Assembly: GCA_020809705.1 (NCBI GenBank)
Contig: CP085826.1
Span: 3,534,001-3,598,000 of the forward strand
Reading direction: 5' to 3'
DNA: 64,000 bases
From: Calonectria ilicicola
Lineage: Eukaryota > Ascomycota > Sordariomycetes > Hypocreales > Nectriaceae
The translations under genes and the position numbers were made by a program. The notes beneath the pieces are model-generated. The model saw only the letters and a program-made list of their open reading frames with translations, did no database searches and was not told where the DNA came from. Shown in pieces: positions 22,269 to 33,818 of this stretch (its first letter is position 1; each line of letters opens with the position of its first letter).

Positions 22269-24620
22269 GGCGAGCCGCAAAAGCTTTGGGGAGAATTTTC
22301 CGTGAGATGGTGACAAACCCCGGCCAGCCCACGGGACGAAGTAGGGAGAGCAGGAGGCGCGTCTTCATATATCCCGCTTCAGCAGCCACAAACTAATTGA
22401 CTACTCCAGTCTCCTGACCCAGTAATCCAACCATGGCAGTCGTGGGTCATTAGTAACAACACCACGGCAGATGAAACAATGCTTTCTCCTGCAAGCTGTG
22501 CCAGCAACCCTGCATCTCACGCTCCAAACTCATGCAATCGGGCCAAGGGGCCTGATGCAGAAAGTTTGTCCCCAGCTTTATTAGTGCCGTCCAGAATTTC
22601 GACCAGAGGCTAGCCCCCGGAACAATCAGGTTTCGTCTACGCAGCATAGAATTCTGAGTGGCATGAGAAGTGGCACGGAAAGGAACCCCGGTCGAATGGT
22701 GGCGGCCGGTATCTGCAACCAGCTAAGCCTGCTTTACATGTGTCAAGGGATACTGTGCTAAAAAGCTATTTCTTATCACGAAAGACAAATCCGCCTTGGC
22801 CCACAATAAGGGGCGTGCAAATGGAGCCTTTGAGGCAGAGACGTTGATCTCCAACATGGAGATGATCGATGGCCCGACTTAGTTGCCGTGAAGTCTGAAG
22901 ATCTCGGCAGCCAAGCGTGTTATTACCGATACATCTAAACTTTGCCATGAAACGAATAACTATGTCGTTGAAAACCAACTGCTTGCTCTCTGAGCAGCTG
23001 ACCCGGCAGCCTAGCTGTGCCTCCCTGCAGACGAGCAATAGTGCGGAGGCGGCCTCCGTCATTGCAAATTTGGTAAGCTAGGGCATCAGGGCGTGGAACC
23101 TGGGGCAAGTCGACGCGAGGGATATTTGTTTTTTTGTCTTGACTTGGTATAGACCATGATGTCCTCTATTCCGCTATTAATTCCGTCCTAGATGGAATCA
23201 TACGGGACTGTCATTAGGTGTCCTGGCTTTCAAGATATGCCGATATTGCTTTTTCTATCCAGTTTTCTGTTTTGCTTCTTTTGTGTCAGGTATTTAGCCA
23301 ACAACACTACAGAGAATTCGTCACGCCCATGCATCACCGGAAATACACCCCACCATTCAAGAGAATGCAGTTCCGCAGCGGGTTCCAGATAGCTGGAAAC
23401 ACACACACACAACAATCCATGCGGTCTTTTTTTTAATGTGAGAAACATGGGAAATTTCCGGGATGGTTCCCCAGTATGAAAACGAGAAGCTGTCCAAAAA
23501 TCCCTGGTATCTCCTCCACGAATGCAACGCGACAGGGACTAGTTAGTCAGTTGGTGGGTTCTAGCTAGCTGGGATTTGTGGCAGGGGTTGTTTTACTCTA
23601 AAGTTTTAAGGGCCAGCTTTAAATTGATCGATTGACACTTGAGCCGAGTGGCCCGAGCTGGGTCTAGAAGTGATCGCCCGTTAAACATGCTCGCAGGATG
23701 GGTTTATCTTTCTCTCGGATGAACTTAGACAGCACATCCATCTATACAGCCAACCAACTGACACCCACTATTAGCTGTGTTATTTACAAAGCCATCTTCT
23801 CCCAGTGGGCCGGGTCCGAAACTAGAGCCGCGCCCACCTTTGACACTGCGCTGTCAACATCGTACGGTCAACAAAAGACGACCAAGCCAAAAGCAATTCT
23901 CGGCCAACTATGATGGCGTGGACTCGCCAACGGCTTCCCTTGGCGGCCATCCCCCCATGCGGTTGGGGTGTGGGAGCGCTAGGAATTGGCCGTCCAGGGC
24001 AGACCCCTGAAGACGGGCCTGCAGAGGTTGTTGCCTCACCTGCGCATGCAAGTTGGTACGCGAAGAGAGACGTCAAGTTCACAGTCCCGAAGGCCCCGAA
24101 GGCCCGGTCTTGTTAGTTCTTCTAGGGCCACGCGGTTCCGGGGAGACTAAATCCCTATGGTTCCTCCGTCTTGTGTGCCATTATCTCGTGGACCAGGGAT
24201 GGGACCCGGCCTCCCGCCGGGAAGTCGTTCGCGATCCCACGCCACGGCTCCAAAATCGACTCAGTGCTCCATATTGTTCGCCCAAACTATTGGAATCGCC
24301 AGCCACCAACAATGTTGAATAGGCGCAAACTAGGTACTTTTCTGGAAATCTGGCGGAGATGATATATCGTCCCCCGGTCCGTTGCTCCATCCACGTGAAA
24401 ATAGAGGAATGAATGGGTCTCGAAGCATGCCATTTGGAACGGAACATTGGGTAGATCCTTCACGAGTGGTATTAAAGAATAGCCCTCGTTCTGTACAACC
24501 CAGAATGAATCGGTCCCTCTTGTCCTCCACCTTCTCTCCATCACCTCACCTCCACTCTTTCTCCCACTGCTTCAACGCTCAGCACTTGACCGTCAATTAC
24601 ATTGAGCGTCAGTTGTCAAA
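22269..24620. other. Intergenic: receptor-like gene promoter and secreted hydrolase promoter
   Basis: A 2.35-kb divergent gap. The frames here (for example 22766-23062 on minus) lack domains or splice support. The last 100 nt before 24621 are strongly pyrimidine-rich, a typical leader for a well-expressed secreted protein. No repeats of note. Confidence 0.55.
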
Positions 24621-25643
24621 ATGAAGCTTTCACTCCTCTCCATCCTTTCCGCCGGCCTCGGATTCGTTGCCGCCCAGGCAAACGGAACCATATACGATGG
24701 TGAGGTCGCTGAAGATCTCAATGGCTCCAACTTCACCTACCCCTACCAGGTGAAGCTCTTCAAGTTTGAGAGCCAATTCCAGAATCTAGAAATGGCCTTT
24801 ATGGATGTCAAGCCCAAGAGCAAGGCCAACGGCAGAACTGCCATTCTGTTTCATGGAAAGAACTTTTGTGGCGCAACCTGGGAGGGCACCATTGATACCT
24901 TGACCAAAGTTGGCTGGCGTGTCATTGCCCCCGACCAGATTGGTTTCTGCAAGAGCTCCAAGCCTGCCGATTACCAGTTTAGTCTTCACCAGTTTTCCTG
25001 GAACACTAAGGGACTTCTCAATGCACTCAACATTGACAAGGCGACGGTTATTGGACACTCAATGGGCGGTATGCTCTCAACCCGCTTCGCCCTGCAGTAC
25101 CCCGACACGGTAGATGATCTCGTCATGGTCAATGCTGTTGGTTGGGAGGACTATGTGCAAAAGGGCGTTCCATACATCAGCATCGATCAGACTTATGCTA
25201 CCGAGGCCGCCTCGAGCTACGCCTCCATCAAGGGGTACGAGAAGACTGCCTACTATGTTGGCGAGTGGGAGGACAGCTACGACACCTGGGTTAACATGCT
25301 TGTCAATATTTACAATGGCTCGGAGCGTGAAAACTACGTCAGGATCCAGGCCCAGATTGTCGACATGGTGCTGACGCAGCCCATTGCACACTACTTCCGC
25401 AACATCAAGGCTCGCACCCTAGTCATGGTTGGTGAGCAAGATATCACAGCTATTGGATCTACCTGGGCATCTAGCGAAGTTGCCGAGACACTCGGAAACT
25501 TTGATGTTCTCGGACGACTTATCGCTAGCCAGATCCCCCGTGGTCAACTATTCAGATTCCCTGATCTGGGCCATGCTCCCCAGATCTCCCACCCCGATCG
25601 CTTTCACAAGGCTCTTCTTCGCTTCTTGAACAAGCGTCGTTAA
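24621..25643 (+). CDS. Secreted alpha/beta hydrolase
   Basis: An intact single exon of 340 aa. The N-terminus is a signal peptide with cleavage near VAAQA-N (about residue 20). The hydrolase fold is complete: an oxyanion-loop HGKNFCG after strand 3, the nucleophile elbow GHSMGG with Ser147, an acid at Asp274 (VGEQD) and His318 (LGHAPQ). Sequence style (APDQIGFCKSSKP, FRFPDLGHAPQISHPDRF) is that of the epoxide hydrolase/haloperoxidase-like group that includes many esterases; the substrate cannot be read. Two or three N-glycosylation sequons are visible near the N-terminus. A role outside the cell in ester or lactone breakdown is inferred from the secretion signal only. Confidence 0.9.
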   Translation: MKLSLLSILSAGLGFVAAQANGTIYDGEVAEDLNGSNFTYPYQVKLFKFESQFQNLEMAFMDVKPKSKANGRTAILFHGKNFCGATWEGTIDTLTKVGWRVIAPDQIGFCKSSKPADYQFSLHQFSWNTKGLLNALNIDKATVIGHSMGGMLSTRFALQYPDTVDDLVMVNAVGWEDYVQKGVPYISIDQTYATEAASSYASIKGYEKTAYYVGEWEDSYDTWVNMLVNIYNGSERENYVRIQAQIVDMVLTQPIAHYFRNIKARTLVMVGEQDITAIGSTWASSEVAETLGNFDVLGRLIASQIPRGQLFRFPDLGHAPQISHPDRFHKALLRFLNKRR

Positions 25644-26707
25644 GTGGGTTATATGGTTAATGACATACTACATGAAATAAGTATATGTGTTTGGAATGCT
25701 GAACCGGAAGACTTGTATTCTTGTATATACCTCGAGAATTTCCGGTTCGGCCATAATGATAGATGAAGTTTCGGCTATGAAAATATCTAGGTCCATTACC
25801 CTAGTCGAGAATTTTAAATGAGAAGAAAAATAAAACCAATGAAATGAAATGAACTGGATTTTTAGAATTTTTGTATGGCAAGTTAACGGGTGACTTGGGT
25901 ATACAGCCCCATATTACAACAGCGTATTGAGTGACAATATAACCTCCGACAATTCTAAACCCAATATAATAAATATTATTTATTAATTCAAGCACCAATC
26001 TTAGTTCAGAATTCGGTGTACCAATAACAACTTTAGAGGTGGTCGGTCATCTTACACTGGCTCCAGGCCTTACCCTGTATCCATAACTGCTCCATGAGCA
26101 AAATTGTTGAATCACTGAAAATAAAGAACAAATATTATTCAGCATTGGTATTCTAGTTCATTTTAGTATTTTGTGATTGAAAATTACTTATTGGGATCCC
26201 TCGCACTTACCTTTATTATTTGCCTTGGTTGTATTGATGAAGGGGGGAAGGATGTACCAGTCTCAACTGTCTGAGTAATTGGACAAGGACTTTTTGGCTT
26301 GAACAACAAAATGACAAGAGGTCGCCATCCACTAACTAATAAGACTTGTAAAATTCCAGTCACTAAACAAATCTAAAGTATGCATGGATACAAAATATAT
26401 ATATCTGTCAGTTGAATGATCGTTTTCATATCCAATAGCAGTTTAGGATCCTTCACTTAAAGAATCGGGCCCTTCTTTCCTTGTGTGAATCACTGCTTGT
26501 GACCCGCCAGTGTTAGTGTGCTATTTCATAGAATAATAATGAATTGTGCTTGACGAGCAAACAATAAGATGTCTGGGACCAAGTATATAGAAATCTCACT
26601 TCAGCAGGCTTGAACAGTCTTCCTCGTCCGCTTCATCATTTTCCTTCATCACCACTTTCTCCTAAACGGTAATTCCATCATCAGCTGGCAAAGAAAAGAC
26701 TCTAATC
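25644..26707. other. AT-rich intergenic region
   Basis: 1.06 kb, markedly AT-rich from about 25780 to 26420, including a TATATATATAT run near 26395-26405. No gene is recognised. It might be partly eroded repeat sequence, but I could not find a defined boundary or terminal repeat. Confidence 0.4.
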
Positions 26708-27601
26708 ATGGAATTACGGCCAAGAAGAGTTTTAACGCAGAGCAACTATGTTTCCATGAAGCCGTACGAGCTGCCTCGGGGACCTCCCCGTGCATATCAC
26801 GAATTCCATCCTTCCAAGCCCTCTGAAGGACGGTTAGTCGAGGTAGCCATAAGCCGGCCCTTGCCGGAAGTTCGACTATATTTCATCTCTGCCGATGATG
26901 TCACAGATTCAATTCAAGATGGAATTCCGAAACCGAATGAACTGGGGCTCGTGGCTCCAGCCCTAAACAAGTTCTCTGGACACCGTGACGAATCCCTTAC
27001 TCGTGGGACCCAGCATCACATTGTCATTCCATCCCCAGAGCAGCTCACCAATGAGAAGGAACCCAAGCTGGAGCTCAGTATCGGCACTGGGGGCATGCCT
27101 TTTCAATATGACCCCAGTGAGCCATACATTTGGGTTCGCCGCTTTGATGACCACATGATCCGGCTTGATCCTCCCAAGGACTACCCTCTCTGCGTTATAA
27201 TAAAATTTGGCATTCACCAAAGAGTTAGTCACGATATCGAACCACCGCCGCAAGTCCCAGGGACCCAATGTTGTGAAAACCCGCAGGATGACCAAGTTCT
27301 CGATGCTGTGCGAATCGACGTGTCTATGACAGGTGTACCAAACAAGCTTTCGATTCACTTGCGCTTTGTCGACTCAATGAACACTGATTCGTCGCTGGAC
27401 CCCAACCTGGTTCAGCCTCGACTCTTTAACATTGGACACGTGAAAATGGAGGATCCCTTGGAGCAAAACCAAATTTCGGAAGAGGGAGTCATTGTGCATA
27501 GCACCTACACTGTTAAGCTGAACCCGGTGAGAAAGGCGACTCAGCGTCAGGTCTTGGTTGGAGGACCTAGCACTTGGCCATATCATCCGCTGGTTGAATA
27601 A
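26708..27601 (+). CDS. Hypothetical protein, 297 aa
   Basis: A single exon with no stop or obvious intron, starting at an ATG in CTAATCATGG context. I recognise no domain, signal peptide or membrane helix. The protein is mixed alpha/beta in composition with a Pro-rich first 40 residues (ELPRGPPRAYHEFHPSKPSEGR). The centre has alternating hydrophobic/polar strands (KLELSIGTGGMPF, YIWVRRFDDHMIRLDPPKDYPLCVIIKFGIHQ). Two adjacent Cys occur in TQCCENP. The final strand-like segment ends QVLVGGPSTWPYHPLVE. It is probably cytosolic and lineage-restricted. Confidence 0.6.
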   Translation: MELRPRRVLTQSNYVSMKPYELPRGPPRAYHEFHPSKPSEGRLVEVAISRPLPEVRLYFISADDVTDSIQDGIPKPNELGLVAPALNKFSGHRDESLTRGTQHHIVIPSPEQLTNEKEPKLELSIGTGGMPFQYDPSEPYIWVRRFDDHMIRLDPPKDYPLCVIIKFGIHQRVSHDIEPPPQVPGTQCCENPQDDQVLDAVRIDVSMTGVPNKLSIHLRFVDSMNTDSSLDPNLVQPRLFNIGHVKMEDPLEQNQISEEGVIVHSTYTVKLNPVRKATQRQVLVGGPSTWPYHPLVE

Positions 27602-28061
27602 AGGCAGCAAGGTATGGCGAGAACAAGAATCAGGAGAACAAGGCTTGGATAATAAAAGGGTGAGATGATGGCACCTGTTTTTTTTTTTTTTTTTTTTTTC
27701 GCGCTGAGTGTGGCGTTGTTCACTTTGCAGCTAACAAAGACAGTCATGAAAACTAGGGTTCTGGAAATACGGATGGCGTTGGCGGCTAGATAAAAGCACT
27801 GTTCCAAATGGTTAAACCATGTTTGAGTTTCACTGTTCGCCTGAATAATGTTAAAATAACCCTGTGCAAAGGTGTGTTGTCGTTCTGCGGTGGGATCCAA
27901 TTCACCGTCTTGGGGACTATATATATGCCCAATGTGAATGACTGAGAAAGACCAGTTATTCTCTGTAAAACCCACTCACTGACAGACTGCCACCAGTTTC
28001 ATTTTCAGAAGCTTACTTTACCCCTCCAACTAAGAACTCTAGGTTTTAAGAAGATAGGTTG
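27602..28061. other. Intergenic with a 22-nt T run
   Basis: 460 bp; contains T22 at 27678-27699, close after the stop of the 297-aa gene. A TATATATA-like box lies near 27920, about 140 nt before the next ATG. Confidence 0.45.
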
Positions 28062-28553
28062 ATGGCGCCCAAGTCCATGTCAAGAGATCACCGAAAAAGC
28101 ACAACGGACATGGATTCCAACGGGGTGCACCTTACACTACCCTCGTTTCAGAAACCTGGCTTTGAAGCATACCAGCAGGTTGATAGGAAGCGGTCTCAGT
28201 CAGTTACGAGCATGGAAGGCTTTATCCAGTTTCCCCCGCTCCCATCTCCTCTTCCCTCGCCTCTCCCGTCCCCTCTCCCCGCGCATTTCTCAGACTTGGA
28301 TGCCGACTCTTGCGACGATCGGTGTGACGGCTCGTCGGATGTAACAGAAACCACCACCTCGGGCTCACCGTCGCCCGACATACAACCCCTTCCAACAGCA
28401 CCCAGTACAGAGAGTCGCAGCATTCTACAAGTAGTGGCTTGTGGTGTGCGAAATTTGCTCCGCCCTGGCCGGCCGTCTTCCTCGACTGTCACCTCAGACT
28501 TACCTCAAGACGGGGACCCGGCCTCGCGTCCATCCTCGGGAGTCAGCTCGTAG
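28062..28553 (+). CDS. Hypothetical Ser/Pro-rich protein, 163 aa
   Basis: The ATG at 28062 follows an AGGTTG leader; the frame itself opens one codon earlier with TTG. The protein is low-complexity: a short PLPS tandem repeat (four units near residues 60-75), an acidic DLDADSCDDRCDG block, Ser/Thr-rich stretches and a short more ordered piece (SILQVVACGVRNLLRPG). There is no signal or helix. No family is recognised. Composition and clean ATG-to-stop frame support a gene, but a spurious frame is possible. Confidence 0.45.
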   Translation: MAPKSMSRDHRKSTTDMDSNGVHLTLPSFQKPGFEAYQQVDRKRSQSVTSMEGFIQFPPLPSPLPSPLPSPLPAHFSDLDADSCDDRCDGSSDVTETTTSGSPSPDIQPLPTAPSTESRSILQVVACGVRNLLRPGRPSSSTVTSDLPQDGDPASRPSSGVSS

Positions 28554-29100
28554 TAGATTTTGCTCCTATTATGGGAGTGGCTTTTGTATTAAGAGAAGTT
28601 GTGCTGCGGGGTTGCGTCTGACACATACTGCGAAGTTGGTTAGCGTTGCGGCCGACGAACTCTAGCTAGTCTGTGGTGCGGTTTGACCAATAGCGTGCAT
28701 GGCTTGGTTGTAAGATTAAGGGCTTTGGGTGATATTGTAAATATATAGTTTGGTTCCAGGTGTGAGGTAGCATGCTGGTGTAATATTAACTTGGGTTCTA
28801 CAAGGCTACAAGTTTCGTGTAAACAAGGAAGCGTTATTTTTGGGTCCATTGCATGATTTAATTCTCATAGTAAATTATTCATCTTTCTGCTTAGTTCAAC
28901 CGACGAACTTTCGGTCTCATCTATATACACTGCCAAACCAGCGGCAGGTAACTCAACACTAATAAGTCTAAAATGATAACGCCAGAATACTTTGCCCGCT
29001 TTACATGGAATTCCGTAACGCCGTGCTGATAATTTCCACCAAGTCCAACCGTTGCCTCCGCCCAATTATAAACACAAAATTCATACACAGCTAGAAAACC
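28554..29100. other. Convergent intergenic region
   Basis: 547 bp between the converging stops of the 163-aa and 706-aa genes, AT-rich, with no recognised feature. Confidence 0.4.
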
Positions 29101-31941
29101 TTATTCCTCAGTGGCTCTTCTAATCCAAAGAGCTGAACTCTCGTAATCGGACTCTCTCTCAAGACGCTTGTGAGCGCGGAAGAGTTTCAGTCCCAAGTCG
29201 TACTCCTCTCTCTGAATCTCGGCTAGTTCTTCCTTCAAGCCTTCAACCTTCTTTTTCTCCAATTCGCGTTTGCGTAGAACATCATTGCTCGACATAAAAC
29301 TGTCTGTGGGCATCAATTCTGTCATTTGCTTGATGCTTCGGTTGATGTTGAGTCGCTGGTGCGCTAAATTTTCGAGCCGAGCGTTGAGAAATGCAACGCG
29401 ATCACTGGCTGACTGTTTCTCCATGGGAGAAGGAGGAAGGGCTTTCGTGGTTGAGGCAATAGATGCTGAGCGATCGAGCGCAATTCGACCGAGGCCGAGG
29501 CCGGGGTTGGCGGCGGAACCATAGCTCGACTTCATCGAGATGACGATCGGGTCACTCGTGGGAGATTTAGCGCTTTCGCCTCCAGGAACGGGTCTCCTAC
29601 GGTCCATTACTGAGATTTGCTTCGGAGGAGGAGGAGGAAGCGGCGGGCGCTCTTCTTCTGCTGTGAGGTGCGGAGAATCGGTATGCGTGGTGTTGCAGGT
29701 TGTAACACTGAATCGAGAAGGTGGGGGGACCCAAGGATCATCGGGGGTGAACGGGCTCGAGGGATCGGCTGCCGGGAGAGGAGGAACGAAAGTATCAACG
29801 GTTGCGTCCGTGTAGACGGAATAAAGGGAAGCCGTACTTGGCTTCTCCTGGTCTTGGGATGGAATATGAGTCGAAGGTGATGGTTTCCTCCTTATGGCCT
29901 TCTCTGTGCTGGGGAAATTGGGAGGGGGGAGTGATACAGGGGCATGAGACTGCAACAAAGGAGAGTCATTGTGGGGAGGTGTGGGATATGCGTGGGCAGG
30001 AGGCCCATGCGAAATAGGTTCGGGAGAAGGTGTTTTGGTAGCTTCCTTGAGTTTCTGGTGCGATCTAGAGGGGAGCAATCTGCGAACGGTCGAAGCGGCG
30101 GTACCCGACGTTTCAGGCTGTCCACCACCAGATCGATTTCCCAGTTTGCTGGGTTTACGTTGGAGACTAAGTGGCGCGACAGCTAAGTCATCCCTAATAG
30201 GCTCGACCATGGGCGCACGGCCGCTGGCTCCCTTCCATGGCGGCCGGCTGTCAATGGGTTCTGCTTTGCCTCTGGTAAGCTTTCGCATGCGCTGTCCGAG
30301 ACTTGGCGGCGCGTTGCCGGATCGGTGGACTTGAGGCCCGGTGACAGTGGTTGTAAGTCCAAATGCCTGGCCGCCATGGGGGAAATCCCCCTCTCTTGGG
30401 CTTGTTTCCCAAGGATGCACTGCATCGGCATGTGGATCTCGCAGTCTGTCTGCCGATCTTGCCTCCCTTAGCTTCTTATCCTGCTCAGGCCGTTTTGCAT
30501 GACGCATCGATGGAAGGTTGGTCATGGATCCATTTCGGGGTGAAGGAGTGTTTCGCGATCTATAGCCAAGTTCATGCTGAGACAGATCCGGGCCGTCATC
30601 AATAGGTGAGACATCGTAGGGGTATTTTCTGCAAGCGAGACATCGAATTAGCCATGATTTCTCAAGCGTGAGCCGCATCGTTGGTGCCTAAGAGAAATGA
30701 AGCTTGGAAAGTTGATCTTCAAAACTGAGAAAGCCCCGAAGGTAAAAAAGGCAGAATGATTTGAAATGAGACAAGCATTGGAGCCGGCAGCCACGCGACC
30801 AGTCCGTGGTCGAATAGTTGCAACAAGAAGGTAGACTCACCCGAAATGGTCGGCACCGAGCTCAGGTGAGCTGGGCGGGGAGATGTCGAGAGCAGGTGCG
30901 CGGCGATACATGTTTTTGGCAGGAGTTTTCAAGGCGGAAGGTGCTGCGGACGGGTCACGATGGGCGACTGAGTCGTCAACGTAAACAGAGGAAGTCGGTC
31001 GCCAGTCGTGAGGGTTGAGTCGTCTCGGATTCCGAGGAGGAGGTTGCTGGATCGGAGAAGACTCCAGGTCGTGCGAGCACAATGGAGGAGAGCTGCAGTC
31101 ACGGGAAACTAATGTCAGCGGGCTTTACGTTCTGAGGAAAGTTGAAAGAAAAGAAAGAAAACAAGACAAGTGCCGAAGCAACAAAAAAAAAAAAAGCCAA
31201 TCTTGTCTACGTAGCAAAGGGGAGGAAAGCACGGAGGCTCTAATTATTTGGAACCCTGTCACTGAACTGGGCCAGGGGTCCCTCGAGACAGGGCGAATGC
31301 GACGTCAGTTGGATGCTCGATTGCCGAACTGGGCGAGAGAGTCTAGTCTTGCCTAGAGGCATCGCTACTTGCACCATGATGAGTATGCGCTGGTGATGTG
31401 CTGCGCCAACATGAAGATGACTTACCCCCAACCACAACTTGCATGGTGGGAGGCGGTGCTCAGCTAGCTGCAAGAACGTGGGCGCATACAGGACGCTAAC
31501 AAGGTCACGGCCAACACAGCGAAGCATAGTTATGCGCCATAGGACGGGTTTGATAGCAAAGAAAAAGCTCGAAATAGGAAATGAGGAGGTTTTTGCTTAC
31601 AGTTGGGGATTTTGACCCGAGGTCGCCTGCACTGGTTCCGTTTTACCGCGGCGCAACTCGTAGTGCGATGGGATGTTGTGAATTCCAAGGCCGCTGAGGT
31701 TGTTCTCGGAGTCGTAGGCTTGCCAGTAGCCCCGGTCGTCGTTGTTGTCGTGGATTCGTTGCTTAATGGCTTTGGTGCTCTCGGGTTTCACACGCGGTTT
31801 TGAGGATGACGATTGCAAAGGTGCAGTTTGAGAGCGAAATGCGCGCTCCTTGAGAGTTGGCGGAGGCACCAATTTGCTTGGCTGACGGCTGACGGCGGCA
31901 TGGCTAGGGGCCGTTTTTTGGGCTTCCCACTTGGCAGGCAT
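29101..31941 (-). CDS. Conserved-looking fungal protein with C-terminal coiled coil, 706 aa
   Basis: Exons 31941-31601, 31092-30841 and 30628-29101 join in frame (phases 2 and 2) to 706 aa. The bulk is Pro/Ser-rich and probably disordered, with PPP runs and many SP/TP sites. A more ordered element near the N-terminus (WQAYDSENNLSGLGIHNIP, HYELRRG) and DISPPSSPELGADHFGKYPYDVSPID across the exon 2-3 joint look conserved. The last 100 residues form a charged coiled coil (VAFLNARLENLAHQRLNIN, RKRELEKKKVEGLKEELAE, EREEYDLGLKLFRAHKRLERESDYES-type). I cannot name it. The layout suggests a scaffold or regulatory protein. Intron 1 is 508 nt, unusually long next to the 48-235 nt introns elsewhere here. 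Confidence 0.82.
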
Positions 31942-33818
31942 CTTTGTCTGGCAGCGGGGAGATGTCAGGCAACGGACTCGCTGGCAGGGCCCAGGCTGGA
32001 AACTGAGGTGACCAACGGTTGCAGAGTGCGGTGGGTAAACCGGCTGGAACTGCCGCTAGTTATTTTGGGCTGTGGGATTAGGCGAGCCCGCGCTGGGCTT
32101 GGCTAGGCTGGGCTGACTTTTGTCAGGCTGGGGGAGCGTGAGCGAGAGAGGCAAAGCTCGGGAAAAGGGCGGGGATGGCGTGCGGCAGTCGTGTTTCTAG
32201 AAGAGAATGGGGGGGGCTTGTTGTTAAGCCTAGTCCTTGGGTGCGAAGCGAGCGAAGAAGTGAATGAAGAAATCAAATCGAGAGTTGAAACAAACACAGC
32301 ACCAGGCACAGAAAGAAAAAGGTCCCAAAAAAAAAAGAGAGAGCGCGTGAAACCAACAAAAAAGAGCAGTCAGTCCGGTCTTAAGAGAAGCAAGCCCAAG
32401 GTGCGACGACTTTAATTTAAGCATGGGGAAACCGGCCCTTCAACACACGTCCAGCATTGGTGCAATGACTGGTGCGTGATTGGCACCAGGATAAGGAGCA
32501 GTGGCAACCATTGACCCTGACGCCGACCCGTCCGTCCCCTCATTTGCGGCTACTGGCAAATGAAGCAGGATGGCGACATGGGAACATGACGGGTCTATCA
32601 CCATGTCTTGGCTGCGGGATGGTCGTCAACCAACCATACGAGCCCAGGTATCCAGGCATGTGTCGGTCTGGACGCTTCCATGGATGATGCCTCTGGCTGG
32701 CTGCTGAGCTGTGATCTGGGTCGCTTCTGGTTACAAGCGCTGTGCCATGGCGATTCTGGCGCCGCCGTTTGACTGGGCTTGGGAGGACCAAATCCCAAGC
32801 GCTTGGACCTTGACGCTGGCGCTAGGGCACGCGAGAGAGTCGCCTACATGCCTACCGTTCTCCCGAGGCCACTTCGGGTATTTTGTTATGGTCTGGCTTC
32901 ACCAGACGCTTCATCCCAACTGTTGGCGTCCGGCCACCACCACCTTGACCGCTGGTTGAAGTGCTAGCGCTTGTTTCTTGCATGTCGTTTCTCGGAACCG
33001 CCAGTGCCACAGCTGCCTCCCTCCCATCCGAGGTTGCCAATATATTGTCACGGTTGGCTGATAGCTCATTTCTCAGGGCCAAAGCGTTGGGGGGGAAGTC
33101 CACAATCGCGGCCACGCGGTACGCAATGTGTCCCCGGGGAGCTATTGATAGACTTTCCGATCAACGTTGGGATTTCTGCAGGAACAACGAATATCGATCA
33201 TCACCCGGTGCATCTTTTTTTTTCTTTCGCGCTGATTGTAGGGTCCCAACAGCCCCACCTCTAAACAGCCGGTTTCAGATCGAATAGACATGAAACTGGC
33301 CGGCTGCTAGCCAATTGGACAGATCGGAAAATTGATTGGGCGCACCTTCATCTGCCCTGATCAGGGACAGGGACAGCCAATTACAGCATATTGGTTAGGC
33401 GAGTACGAGGTTGTGCAGGTTGCCTCCTTGTGTTGCTTTCGCCCTGCTAATGAAATGAATTGCGTTTACTTTAGCAAAATTAACAAACAATATGTAGCTG
33501 TGCCAGCGCCAGTGCCTGCTGGTAGCTTGCGCGTTTTTCTTGCAGTCAATTGCAAACCCCGAACACGTCTTGAAAAGAAAAAAAGCAATTATACTCCATT
33601 AAACATCCGTGACCTGCCATCGCTATGACTTTACTTCCCAGATTGCACGATCCTTGAGGATCAGATGGAGGCTTGAAGCCGTGCGCGCAGCTCTAGGACA
33701 TATTATCCGAGTTGTTTGGTGAATCCTCCGAGTAGCTAATAATACTGACACATCAAAACAAAAGTCCGCCTGACTGGCGACGATGCCATTGCGAGCGCCA
33801 TACTCCGAAAACACCAAC
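31942..33818. other. Intergenic: promoter of the 706-aa gene and 3' flank of the dehydrogenase gene
   Basis: 1.9 kb; no convincing gene. It has an A-rich stretch at 32327-32340 and a T run at 33213-33222. Frames up to about 108 codons are present but show no coding signs. Confidence 0.5.

Noticed and set aside
22766..23062. 98-codon minus-strand frame
   Set aside because: No motif, no conserved look, and it lies in a divergent promoter gap.
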